Shown here piece after piece: positions 6,258 through 13,385 of a stretch of DNA of 22,505 nt. This stretch comes from a bacterium. Its GTDB lineage: Bacteria > UBA6262 > WVXT01. The stretch lies in contig DATKVN010000062.1 of NCBI GenBank assembly GCA_035530055.1, forward strand, positions 1-22,505, in the 5' to 3' direction. The notes beneath the pieces were generated by a model that was not told where the DNA came from, ran no database searches, and worked only from the letters and a program-made list of their open reading frames with translations. The translations under genes were made by a program, and so were the position numbers. The first letter of the stretch is position 1. Each line of letters begins with the position of its first letter.

Positions 6258-7460
6258 ATGAAAACGAGCAGATTATTTCTCCCCCAAGGTTTTTTTCTAA
6301 ATGGAATTAATTCAGGGATAGCAAATAGAAAAAAAAGAGATATAGCTCTCATCCATTCGGAAATTCCCTGTGTGGCAACTGGGCTGTTCACTAAAAATAG
6401 AGTGAGGGCAGCTCCGGTCATAATCTCTAAAAGACATCTGAGGAATGGTCGGGCGCAGGCGATTCTGGTCAATTCGGGTGGTGCAAATGCCTGCACTGGA
6501 AACAGGGGAATGGAAGATGCGGAAATGATGGCTTATGATTTGGCTTGTCAACTGGGTATAAAAAAGGAAGATGTTCTACTTGCCTCCACAGGAGTAATTG
6601 GTCGATTCCTGCCTATGAGTCGAGTTAAACAAGGAATTAGGAAGATAGCCGAAACTGTGGGAAGCCCTTCTAAGCCTGAGTTTTTTGCTGAAGCAATTAT
6701 GACCACCGATACTACTCCCAAAATAATCAGCAGGCAATTTTTGACTCAGAATCGTAAGAGAGTAGCCATCTGTGGATTAGCCAAAGGCGCAGGAATGATT
6801 CATCCTGACCTGGCCACTCTTCTCTGTTTTATAATTACTGACATAAATATCCACAAGAGCTTGTTACAAAGGTCGTTGATGAGGGCGGCTGAAAGATCGT
6901 TTAACTCCCTTACTATCGACGGTGATACAAGCACCAACGATTCTGTTTTCATCCTGGCCAATGGTCGAGCAGGGAATAGGCCGATAAATGGTGCAAATCA
7001 GGATTTTTTGAGGTTTCAGAATAATCTCAATGGGGTGATGTTAGGGCTGGCGGAGTTGATTGCCCGGGATGGAGAGGGAGCAACAAAATTGGTCAGTATA
7101 GTAGTTAAGAATGCAGAGACCGCTGTAAGTGCAAAAAAGATAGCCAGGCATATCGCCAGCTCTTCTTTGGTTAAGACAGCCTTATACGGTTCTGATCCGA
7201 ATTGGGGAAGGTTGATGGCAGCAATTGGCTCCTCGGGAATAAGAATTAACCCCCAAAGAATAGATATCTATTTTGGTAAATTGCAAGTGGCCAGAAATGG
7301 CGAGCCGGCATCTTATTCTGAAAGAAAGGCTAACCGGATATTAGAGAAGAAAGAAATAGAAATAGTGATAGATTTGAAACAGGGAAGAGGTGGGGCTAAA
7401 GTCTATACCTGCGATTTGACTCCCGATTACGTAAAAATCAATTCATGTTACACCACATAA
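6258..7460 (+). CDS. argJ: Bifunctional glutamate N-acetyltransferase / N-acetylglutamate synthase
   Basis: Transfers the acetyl group from N-acetylornithine to glutamate, giving the cyclic arginine pathway. It has 400 residues, normal. The precursor is cleaved autocatalytically before the nucleophilic threonine, here T187 in the sequence KGAGMIHPDLATLLCF (176-191), producing alpha and beta chains. T111-G112 of the oxyanion hole, DGDTSTND at 221-228 and the C-terminal YVKINSCYTT match the family closely. The ATG at 6258 has no clear ribosome binding site because a REP-like repeat ends only about 20 bp upstream. Presence of argC-argJ together supports an acetyl-recycling arginine route. Whether it also uses acetyl-CoA cannot be told from sequence. 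Confidence 0.96.
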   Translation: MKTSRLFLPQGFFLNGINSGIANRKKRDIALIHSEIPCVATGLFTKNRVRAAPVIISKRHLRNGRAQAILVNSGGANACTGNRGMEDAEMMAYDLACQLGIKKEDVLLASTGVIGRFLPMSRVKQGIRKIAETVGSPSKPEFFAEAIMTTDTTPKIISRQFLTQNRKRVAICGLAKGAGMIHPDLATLLCFIITDINIHKSLLQRSLMRAAERSFNSLTIDGDTSTNDSVFILANGRAGNRPINGANQDFLRFQNNLNGVMLGLAELIARDGEGATKLVSIVVKNAETAVSAKKIARHIASSSLVKTALYGSDPNWGRLMAAIGSSGIRINPQRIDIYFGKLQVARNGEPASYSERKANRILEKKEIEIVIDLKQGRGGAKVYTCDLTPDYVKINSCYTT

Positions 7461-7490
7461 TAGCTTGAGAGCAAGGTTCTGCTTTAAAAT

Positions 7491-7543
7491 GGAGTAGCAG
7501 AGCTTGCTCTGCGTTATTATCGCGAAACAAATTTCGCTACTCC
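7491..7543. repeat. GGAGT double-hairpin element, GCAGAGC/GCGAAA type
   Basis: 53 bp with 8-bp terminal inverted repeats GGAGTAGC and GCTACTCC. Hairpins GCAGAGC-TT-GCTCTGC (7497-7512) and GCGAAA-CAAA-TTTCGC (7522-7537) lie inside. It ends one base before the start codon of the next gene, so it supplies that gene's whole upstream region. The reverse complement is nearly identical to the copy at 20093-20147. Confidence 0.88.
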
Positions 7544-7544
7544 A

Positions 7545-8156
7545 ATGGCAAAGATAATTAAGATTAATTACCAGAAGCCCGAAAGAAAAAGAATTAGAGA
7601 GGCTGTTCGTGTATTGAGAAGGGGAGGTTTGGTAATTTTTCCCACAGACACTGTTTACGGGCTGGGGGCAAGCATTTGCTTTCCTAAAACATTGAGGAAA
7701 ATTTACCGGATAAAGAAGAGGTCTGGAAAGAAACCTTTAGTCTTCCTGATTGGCTTCAAAAAGGACATAAGAAAGTTCACTAATAAGTTATCCAATGAAG
7801 CGAAGAAACTGGTAAGGGATTTCTGGCCAGGTCCTCTGACTTTAGTCTTTCCTTCAAAAAAGTATAAGACAATTGCTTTGAGAATGCCAGACCATAGAAT
7901 AGCTCTGGGGCTGATTAGAGGTGCCGGACCATTAGCGGCAACCAGCGCCAATCTTTCCGGGAAGAAAGAGAATGTGACACTTAAAGCAGTGGAAAGTCAA
8001 CTCTTAAAAGAGGCCGATTTGTGTATCGATGGTGGCAAGGCTCCCCGGGGAAGGGTCTCTACTGTCCTGAATGTGATTAATCATCCTTTCCAGGTAATCA
8101 GGGAAGGATGCATAAAAGAGAAGGAACTGAGAGAGAGGATAAAAGGTAAAAGGTAA
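7545..8156 (+). CDS. tsaC: L-threonylcarbamoyladenylate synthase (Sua5/YrdC/YwlC family)
   Basis: Makes threonylcarbamoyl-AMP from threonine, bicarbonate and ATP for the universal t6A37 tRNA modification. It has 203 residues, the YrdC-domain-only size without the C-terminal Sua5 extension. PTDTVYGLG is at 33-41, KKRSGKKPL at 57-65, ALRMPDH at 111-117, ATSANLSG at 132-139 and STVLN at 172-176, covering the known substrate pocket. The ATG at 7545 lies 1 bp after a GGAGT repeat and has no Shine-Dalgarno sequence. The C-terminal residues IKGKR are encoded within a heptanucleotide tandem repeat that runs through the stop codon. Next to a YwlE-like phosphatase and glyA, the order resembles Bacillus ywlC-ywlE-glyA. 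Confidence 0.94.
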   Translation: MAKIIKINYQKPERKRIREAVRVLRRGGLVIFPTDTVYGLGASICFPKTLRKIYRIKKRSGKKPLVFLIGFKKDIRKFTNKLSNEAKKLVRDFWPGPLTLVFPSKKYKTIALRMPDHRIALGLIRGAGPLAATSANLSGKKENVTLKAVESQLLKEADLCIDGGKAPRGRVSTVLNVINHPFQVIREGCIKEKELRERIKGKR

Positions 8157-8175
8157 AAGGTAAAAGGTAAAAGCT
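8141..8175 (+). repeat. Heptanucleotide tandem repeat (AAAAGGT)n across a stop codon
   Basis: Four perfect copies of AAAAGGT (8141-8168) and a fifth altered copy AAAAGCT (8169-8175). The tract contains the stop codon of the Sua5 gene (8154-8156) and the only Shine-Dalgarno-like sequence before the GTG of the next gene (8179). Because the unit is 7 bp, copy-number change would shift the reading frame of the Sua5 C-terminus and change the spacing to the next start. Confidence 0.9.
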
Positions 8176-8178
8176 AAG

Positions 8179-8658
8179 GTGTATAAGAAAATCCTTTTTG
8201 TTTGTACTGGTAATACCTGTCGCAGCGTGATGGCACAAGGACTATTCAAGAATATGCTAAGGGAAGAAGGGATAAAGGACGTGAAAGTGAGTTCTGCGGG
8301 AATTGCTGCTCTCCCTTCCTTTGCTATTTATGGTGTGCTGGAAAAAGTATTAAAAGAAGAAGATATTGAGATTTCAAACCACAAGCCTACTCGAGTTACT
8401 CCACAAATAGTTAAAGATGCCAACCTGATTCTGGTGATGGAGAAAAGACACAAAGAGGCTATTCTGGAGATGGCTCCAGAAGTAAAAAACAGAGTGTTTT
8501 TATTAAAAGAGTTTGCTGGTGAAAAAAAGAATTTAGATATTCCCGATCCTATTGGTCAGCCCGAAGAGGCCTATCGAAGCCGACTGCAGGAGATTAAGGG
8601 ATGTTTGTTGAAAATACTGAAGAAAATCAAAGAAGATTGGAGTAAAAGATTGGAGTAG
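8179..8658 (+). CDS. ywlE: Low-molecular-weight phosphatase, YwlE-like (probable protein arginine phosphatase)
   Basis: Cytoplasmic phosphatase of the LMW-PTP fold, 159 residues, typical size. The P-loop CTGNTCRS spans 9-16 with nucleophile C9 and R15 (CX5R-S). The general acid is D123 in the IPDPIGQ motif. T13 in the loop corresponds to Thr11 of Bacillus YwlE, the residue reported to favour phosphoarginine over phosphotyrosine, so arginine phosphatase is the best guess. Start GTG at 8179 follows the heptamer repeat. The stop codon TAG (8656-8658) is part of a GGAGTAG repeat, so the final residues RLE come from repeat DNA. Neighbours (Sua5 upstream, glyA downstream) match the Bacillus ywlC-ywlE-glyA order. 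Arsenate reductase or tyrosine phosphatase activity remains possible. Confidence 0.87.
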   Translation: MYKKILFVCTGNTCRSVMAQGLFKNMLREEGIKDVKVSSAGIAALPSFAIYGVLEKVLKEEDIEISNHKPTRVTPQIVKDANLILVMEKRHKEAILEMAPEVKNRVFLLKEFAGEKKNLDIPDPIGQPEEAYRSRLQEIKGCLLKILKKIKEDWSKRLE

Positions 8659-8695
8659 CAGGTTTTAACCTGCGTGGATTGGAGCAGCAGGTTTT
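8652..8695. repeat. Partial GGAGT element overlapping the ywlE stop codon
   Basis: GGAGTAG (8652-8658) leads into the hairpin GCAGGTT-TT-AACCTGC (8658-8673). A second GGAGCAGCAGG start (8681-8691) runs into GTTTTTGACG without the expected second hairpin or closing ACTCC. It looks like a decayed member of the GGAGT family. Confidence 0.75.
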
Positions 8696-8728
8696 TGACG
8701 ATACTTAAATAATTTCGAGGAGAAAGAA

Positions 8729-9979
8729 ATGTCAAGCTTGAAACGATTAGATTCCAAAGTTTACAAAGCAATCTATATGGAAACTAAGAGGCAGGCAGAG
8801 AATCTGGAATTGATTGCTTCTGAAAACTTTGTCTCTGAAGCAGTTCTGGAAGCTCAAGGGTCAGTGATGACCAATAAGTATGCGGAGGGCTATCCCAGCC
8901 ATAGATTCTACGGGGGATGTGAATATTACGATGTGGTTGAATCTTTGGCCATTGAGCGTGCCAAAAAGTTGTTTGGTGCTGACCACGTTAACGTTCAGGC
9001 TCATTCCGGAACCCAGGCAAATATGGCAGTCTACTTTGCCGTTCTTGGCATAGGGGATACAATTATGGGGATGCACTTGTCGCATGGAGGACACCTCTCC
9101 CATGGTCATCCTACGAGTTTCTCTGGCAAATATTTTAAGACTGTGCCCATAAGTGTATCTAAAAAAACAGGACGCATAGATTACCGGGAGATGAAAAGCC
9201 TGGCCATCAAACATAAGCCAAAATTGATTGTTGCTGGGGCCTCCGCCTATTCCAGGATTATAGATTTTGAGAAGTTTCGAGAGGTCTGCGACAGGGTGGG
9301 TGCTTTTTTGATGGCTGATATTGCCCATATAGCTGGACTGATCGCTGCTGACCTGCACCCTTCTCCCATTCCTTATGCTGACTTTGTAACCACTACAACG
9401 CATAAGACGCTTCGCGGACCAAGAGGTGGAATGGTGATGTGTAAGAAGAGATATGCTTCGGTTATAGACAGAAATATCTTTCCTGGAATACAGGGAGGTC
9501 CTCTCATGCATGTTATTGCTGCCAAAGCTGTGGCCTTTAAGGAGGCGCTTACGCCCGGATTTAAAAGATATCAGGCTCAAATAGTGAAAAATGCCAGGGC
9601 GCTGGCTGAAGGATTGATAAGGAAGGGATTCAAGATTGTTTCTGGAGGTACAGATACACACTTGATGCTGGTAGACCTGAGAAACAAGAGATTGACCGGG
9701 GATGTGGCTGAAGAGGTTTTAGATAAGGCGGGTATTACGGTTAATAAGAATAGTATTCCCCACGATCCGGAGAAACCCTTTGTGACCAGTGGAATTCGTT
9801 TAGGGACACCGGCCCTGACCACCAGGGGGATGAAGGAAGAAGATATGGAGAAAACTGCCGCGCTGATATCAGATGCCCTTGAGCATCGTTATGATGAGGA
9901 CTATCTTGCCAGTTTGAAAAAGGAAGTACGTAAACTAACCAGAAAATTTCCCTTATACAAGAAGAGACTGAAAGAGTAA
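8729..9979 (+). CDS. glyA: Serine hydroxymethyltransferase
   Basis: PLP enzyme converting serine and tetrahydrofolate to glycine and 5,10-methylene-THF, linking amino-acid metabolism to the C1 operon further downstream. It has 416 residues, the bacterial norm. [11 protein letters not shown] at 26-36, the [15 protein letters not shown] stretch at 49-63, AHSGTQAN at 91-98, [10 protein letters not shown] at 197-206 and [14 protein letters not shown] at 221-234 with the PLP lysine K226 are all intact. The ATG follows CGAGGAGAAAG. No glycine riboswitch or T-box is seen in the 70-bp gap before it. A 266-codon open frame on the opposite strand is a shadow of this gene. Confidence 0.98.
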   Translation: MSSLKRLDSKVYKAIYMETKRQAENLELIASENFVSEAVLEAQGSVMTNKYAEGYPSHRFYGGCEYYDVVESLAIERAKKLFGADHVNVQAHSGTQANMAVYFAVLGIGDTIMGMHLSHGGHLSHGHPTSFSGKYFKTVPISVSKKTGRIDYREMKSLAIKHKPKLIVAGASAYSRIIDFEKFREVCDRVGAFLMADIAHIAGLIAADLHPSPIPYADFVTTTTHKTLRGPRGGMVMCKKRYASVIDRNIFPGIQGGPLMHVIAAKAVAFKEALTPGFKRYQAQIVKNARALAEGLIRKGFKIVSGGTDTHLMLVDLRNKRLTGDVAEEVLDKAGITVNKNSIPHDPEKPFVTSGIRLGTPALTTRGMKEEDMEKTAALISDALEHRYDEDYLASLKKEVRKLTRKFPLYKKRLKE

Positions 9980-10031
9980 TAACTGGACAGTCCATAGCAA
10001 GATTAATTTTTTCATTCCTGGTAGAAATTAA

Positions 10032-11042
10032 ATGCTTACCTCTTATATTCTTGTCTTTCTCCTTTCAGGACTAATTTCTTTAGTGGTAACGCCTTTCATC
10101 CCTCTCCTGGCGAGAAAGTTCGGGGTAATGGATAGGCCCGACGAGCGCAAAGTCCACCGTAGACTAATTCCCTCCTGGGGTGGGTTGGCAATCTATCTTG
10201 CCTTTAGTGGTTCCATAGCATTAATTTTTCTTTTCAATGATGCCTTTCGTCTTCTACTCCGCTCCCACCATTTTCTGGTTCAAAAGTATTTATTGGGAAT
10301 ATTTCTGGGAGCAACAATTATCACTATTTTAGGGTTAATTGACGATAAGAAAGGACTCAAGGCGACCATTAAATTACTCGGCCAGGTTATTGCAGGCGTA
10401 GTTCTACTCTGGTATGGAATAAGAATAGTGGGAATAAACAATCCCTTTGGTAAGACATATCTTGAATTCTCGTTATACTTAAGTTTCATAATTACAATTA
10501 TTTGGACAGTTACTTTCATTAACTCCGTCAATTTGATCGATGGACTCGATGGATTAGCCGCAGGTGTAGTGGTAATTGCTTCAATAACCTTTTTTGTTAT
10601 CGCTCTTTTTCAAATCGATAAGCAGAGCAATGTAGCAATTACTAACAGGCTGGAACTGGTGGCTATTATGGCTCTAGCTTTGGTGGGAAGCACAAGTGGG
10701 TTTCTTCTCTACAATTTTCATCCAGCAAAAATATTTATGGGTGACACTGGCAGTATGTTTCTGGGATTTATCCTGGGGGCGATTACAATAATGGGAACAT
10801 TGAAAACTGTGGCTGCAATTGCTCTATTAGTTCCCATTATGGTAATAGGTCTTCCTTTATTGGACACTTTCCTCACTATTCTTCGACGGTTGAAGAAGAG
10901 AAAGCCTCTTCTCCAGGCCGACAGAGAACACCTCCACCATCGCCTATTGGACTATGGGTGGGGCCAGAGAAGGACGGTTCTTTTAATGTATGGAATCTCT
11001 GGGGTATTAGGGTTGGGTGCAATTCTTTTGACTATCCTTTAA
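10032..11042 (+). CDS. wecA: Undecaprenyl-phosphate GlcNAc-1-phosphate transferase (WecA/TagO/MraY superfamily)
   Basis: Inner-membrane enzyme that transfers a sugar-1-phosphate, most often GlcNAc-1-P, onto undecaprenyl phosphate to start cell-surface polysaccharide synthesis. It has 336 residues with about ten or eleven hydrophobic helices. Conserved acidic loops are D104-D105 (GLIDDKKG), NSVNLIDGLDGLA at 164-176 and GDTGS at 237-241; the carbohydrate-recognition loop DREHLHHRL is at 297-305. The HLHH motif separates it from MraY and points to the WecA/TagO group. It is followed by a UDP-GlcNAc 2-epimerase, consistent with making ManNAc-containing glycans. Ribosome binding is weak. Start ATG fits the first helix. 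Confidence 0.92.
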   Translation: MLTSYILVFLLSGLISLVVTPFIPLLARKFGVMDRPDERKVHRRLIPSWGGLAIYLAFSGSIALIFLFNDAFRLLLRSHHFLVQKYLLGIFLGATIITILGLIDDKKGLKATIKLLGQVIAGVVLLWYGIRIVGINNPFGKTYLEFSLYLSFIITIIWTVTFINSVNLIDGLDGLAAGVVVIASITFFVIALFQIDKQSNVAITNRLELVAIMALALVGSTSGFLLYNFHPAKIFMGDTGSMFLGFILGAITIMGTLKTVAAIALLVPIMVIGLPLLDTFLTILRRLKKRKPLLQADREHLHHRLLDYGWGQRRTVLLMYGISGVLGLGAILLTIL

Positions 11043-11054
11043 AGAAAAGGTAGT

Positions 11055-11127
11055 GTAGGGCTTTATGCCCGTAATGATTTTGGTCGCGTAGGGGTGACCT
11101 TTATGGTCGCCCAAGGGCTTGTCCCTG
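11055..11127. repeat. GTAG-hairpin REP-like repeats before wecB
   Basis: GTAG precedes GGGC-TTTAT-GCCC (11058-11070). A second GTAG (11088-11091) precedes GGGTGACC-TTTAT-GGTCGCCC (11092-11112). AAGGGCTTGTCCCT follows. The tetranucleotide plus hairpin layout is that of classical REP sequences. The element ends about 10 bp before the wecB start. Confidence 0.75.
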
Positions 11128-11136
11128 GATTATTAT

Positions 11137-12255
11137 ATGAAAAAGATAATTTGTATCTTTGGCACAAGACCTGAAGCCATTAAGATGGCGCCTGTATTGA
11201 AGGAATTACAAAAGAAGAAAGATTTATTCAAAACCGTCGTGGTACTTACCGCTCAACACAGACAGATGCTCGACCAGGTCCTGAGGCTGTTTAATCTCCA
11301 ATCCGATTACGATTTAAATATAATGCAAGAATCTCAGAGCCTTTATTATATCACTACCAGTGTGCTTTCCAGATTGAGAAAAGTAATTAATAGAGAGAAT
11401 CCAGATTTTATTCTTGTCCAGGGAGATACCACGACAACTTTTGCAGCTGCGTTGGCTTCTTTTTATCAAAAAGTCCCCGTTGGTCATATTGAGGCAGGAC
11501 TCCGTTCTTATGATAGATTCAATCCCTATCCTGAAGAGGTAAACAGACTTCTCACAGATGCCTTGTGCGATTTCCACTTCGCTCCCACTCCCACGGCAAA
11601 AAGGAACCTTCTTAAAGAGAACATAAAGAAAGAGTCCATTTTCGTAACTGGAAATACTGTGATCGATGCCCTCTATTTAGCCCTGAAGAAGCCGCATCGG
11701 TTCAGGAACTCTCTGTTGAAAAAAATCGACTTCAATAAAAAAAGAATAATCTTAGTTACTGCTCACCGCAGAGAAAATTGGGGAATTCCATTAGAGAATA
11801 TCTGTTTAAGCATTAAAAAGCTCATTAAAAAATACGACGATTTGGAAATTGTCTATCCAGTCCATCTCAACCCTAATGTGAAGAATGTTGTCTATAAAAT
11901 ACTGAAAAACTCTCCTCGCATCCATCTTATTAAACCATTAGATTATCTCGATTTCATAAATCTGATGAATAAATGCTTCTTAGTGTTAACCGATTCTGGC
12001 GGGCTGCAAGAGGAGGCACCCTCTTTAGGTAAGCCCGTGTTAGTGTTGAGAGAAGTTACTGAAAGGCCGGAAGGTGTAAAGGCTGGTACGGTAAAAGTCA
12101 TTGGCTTATCTAAAGAGAGAATATTTACAGAAACCTGTAAGTTACTCGATAATAGAACCATGTATAACAGGATGGCTAAATCGGTTAACCCCTATGGCGA
12201 TGGAAACGCATCCACAAGAATAGTCAACGCCCTTCTATACTATTTTAAGAAATAG
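11137..12255 (+). CDS. wecB: UDP-N-acetylglucosamine 2-epimerase, non-hydrolysing
   Basis: Interconverts UDP-GlcNAc and UDP-ManNAc in the cytoplasm for surface-polymer synthesis. It has 372 residues from the ATG at 11137. A TTG 18 bp upstream would add six residues encoded within a repeat, so the ATG, which gives the family N-terminus MKKIICIFGTRPEAIKM, is preferred. Motifs: FGTRPEAIK at 8-16, QGDTTTT at 95-101, GHIEAGLRS at 116-124, TAHRREN at 208-214, TDSGGLQEEA at 285-294 and REVTERPEG at 305-313, the last four forming the substrate site. There is no clear ribosome binding site, the repeat lying immediately upstream. The next gene starts 3 bp after the stop. Confidence 0.96.
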   Translation: MKKIICIFGTRPEAIKMAPVLKELQKKKDLFKTVVVLTAQHRQMLDQVLRLFNLQSDYDLNIMQESQSLYYITTSVLSRLRKVINRENPDFILVQGDTTTTFAAALASFYQKVPVGHIEAGLRSYDRFNPYPEEVNRLLTDALCDFHFAPTPTAKRNLLKENIKKESIFVTGNTVIDALYLALKKPHRFRNSLLKKIDFNKKRIILVTAHRRENWGIPLENICLSIKKLIKKYDDLEIVYPVHLNPNVKNVVYKILKNSPRIHLIKPLDYLDFINLMNKCFLVLTDSGGLQEEAPSLGKPVLVLREVTERPEGVKAGTVKVIGLSKERIFTETCKLLDNRTMYNRMAKSVNPYGDGNASTRIVNALLYYFKK

Positions 12256-12258
12256 AAA

Positions 12259-12597
12259 ATGATAGAACATTACGATTTTGGCAGGATAGTTGTCGATGGA
12301 AAAGAGTACATCTCTGATGTGATAATCTATCCTGACCATGTTGATGGTAATTGGTGGAGAAAAGAAGGCCACCGATTGCAGGTAGTTGATATTGAGAAAG
12401 CTATAGAAGAGAAGCCCGAAATTCTAATTGTTGGCACCGGGGCTTCGGGATTAATGGAAGTCCCTAAGGAAGTAAAAAGTTATCTAACTTCCAAAGGGAT
12501 AAAATTAGTTGTAGATACTACTAAAAAAGCTTGTGATGAATACAATCGGCTTTCCCCCTCGGGTAAAACCATCGCTGCCCTCCACCTAACTTGCTAA
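12259..12597 (+). CDS. Mth938-like (DUF498/AAMDC family) protein
   Basis: A 112-residue protein of the Mth938/AAMDC fold. Visible family features are the N-terminal YDFGRIVVDGKEYISDVIIYP strand region, the NWWRKEGHRL segment near 31-40, the central VGTGASGLMEVP loop, and the C-terminal KACDEYNRLSPSGKTIAALHLTC, including the cysteine and the NRL motif typical of the family. Members are small single-domain proteins without an established biochemical role in bacteria. It begins 3 bp after wecB, so translation is probably coupled. The TAA stop lies directly at the start of a GGGGACA-type repeat. Confidence 0.88.
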   Translation: MIEHYDFGRIVVDGKEYISDVIIYPDHVDGNWWRKEGHRLQVVDIEKAIEEKPEILIVGTGASGLMEVPKEVKSYLTSKGIKLVVDTTKKACDEYNRLSPSGKTIAALHLTC

Positions 12598-12633
12598 AAA
12601 GGGGACAGGTACTTTTTTCTGGTAAGACCAGAA
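12598..12633. repeat. AAAAGGGG-type repeat with small hairpin
   Basis: AAAGGGGACAGGTAC and a T-run lead into TTCTGGT-AAG-ACCAGAA (12617-12633). A related sequence (AAAAAGGGGTCAGAGTCA, T-run, small hairpin) lies over the lipA stop codon at 20034-20074. Confidence 0.65.
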
Positions 12634-12648
12634 TTTCAGGAGGTCATT

Positions 12649-13191
12649 ATGAAAATAGAGCTATCATACTGGTATAAGTTATTGGTTCCCAGGGCTGTGG
12701 TTCTAATTTCCACAGTAAGTAAACAGGGGGTCTCTAATGCCGCACCTTTTAGTTTCGTAATGCCTGCTTCAGTGGAACCACCAATGATTGCCTTTGCCTC
12801 AGACCCTGACCATCACACCATATCCAATATCAAGGAGATGGGAGATTTTGCAGTTAATATTCCCGGTGTGGATATGCTCAACCAACTGTGGACCTGTGGT
12901 GAAGATTTTCCTAAAGGAGTCAGCGAGATTAAGAAAGCGCACCTTACTGAAAAGAAATCGAAAAAGATAAAATCACCAAAAGTGGCTGAAGCGCTGGCTC
13001 AGTTTGAATGTAAGCTGGAAGCAATGTATGAAGCTGGGGACCATATAATTGTGCTGGGAAGAGTAGTGGATGGGGAAGTGAAAAGAGGACTTTTTGTAAA
13101 AGGGAAGTATAACCCTTTAAAGGCTAGGCCACTCTCGCATGTGGGAGGTAATGAATTTACCCTACCCGAGAAAATTATAAAGGCAAGATAG
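12649..13191 (+). CDS. Flavin reductase family protein (FMN-binding split barrel)
   Basis: A 180-residue flavoprotein of the flavin reductase/flavoredoxin-like family, which bind FMN and act as NAD(P)H:flavin oxidoreductases or small electron carriers. The N-terminal half shows PRAVVLISTVSKQGVSNAAPFS (about 14-35), ASVEPPMIAFASD (40-52) and FAVNIPG (67-73), the classic flavin-binding strands. The C-terminus has DHIIVLGRVVDGEV and RPLSHVGGNEF, also typical. The ATG is preceded by a strong TCAGGAGGTCATT site. The physiological partner is not evident. It lies last in the long housekeeping run and upstream of the promoter for the C1 operon. Confidence 0.88.
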   Translation: MKIELSYWYKLLVPRAVVLISTVSKQGVSNAAPFSFVMPASVEPPMIAFASDPDHHTISNIKEMGDFAVNIPGVDMLNQLWTCGEDFPKGVSEIKKAHLTEKKSKKIKSPKVAEALAQFECKLEAMYEAGDHIIVLGRVVDGEVKRGLFVKGKYNPLKARPLSHVGGNEFTLPEKIIKAR

Positions 13192-13262
13192 GTAGTAATG
13201 GGGCGATAGCTCTTTACCCTCCTAATTTACAATGGCCACTAGACTCTTTAGTTCTTATTTAC

Positions 13263-13292
13263 TTGACAGGACAAAAATTAATTTTATAAAAT
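13263..13292 (+). promoter_or_regulatory. Sigma-70-type promoter for the panE-fhs C1 operon
   Basis: TTGACA at 13263-13268 is followed by overlapping -10 candidates TATAAA (13285-13290, spacer 16) and TAAAAT (13287-13292, spacer 18). Transcription would start near 13297-13299, about 88 bases before panE. The gap 13192-13262 before it holds no gene or terminator that I can see. Confidence 0.75.
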
Positions 13293-13331
13293 CTTAGTTT
13301 GGCAGCTTCGCTTATTTTTTTAAGAAAGAAC

Positions 13332-13349
13332 TTGTGAAAATTTTCACAA
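13332..13349. promoter_or_regulatory. Rex-type operator palindrome
   Basis: TTGTGAAAATTTTCACAA is a perfect 18-bp dyad and matches the Rex operator consensus TTGTGAA-N4-TTCACAA at every fixed position. Rex is the NADH/NAD+-sensing repressor of anaerobic metabolism. The site lies about 35-52 bp downstream of the predicted transcription start, where a repressor would act as a roadblock. A CRP-type site (TGTGA-N6-TCACA) is also satisfied, but Rex fits the redox pathway better. Confidence 0.72.
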
Positions 13350-13385
13350 AATTTCCAGGGAAATTGGTAGATTTGGGTTTAATGA

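Noticed and set aside
8659-8728. Glycine riboswitch or T-box before glyA
   Set aside because: The gap is only 70 bp and is taken up by a GGAGT-type repeat; no aptamer motif is visible.
8861-9661. 266-codon open frame on the minus strand
   Set aside because: It lies entirely inside glyA on the opposite strand, gives no recognisable protein, and has no ribosome binding context; glyA is complete and conserved.
13332-13349. CRP/FNR-type site reading of the palindrome
   Set aside because: The TGTGA-N6-TCACA core fits, but the outer and inner bases match Rex at every position and the operon is a redox pathway; kept only as an alternative.
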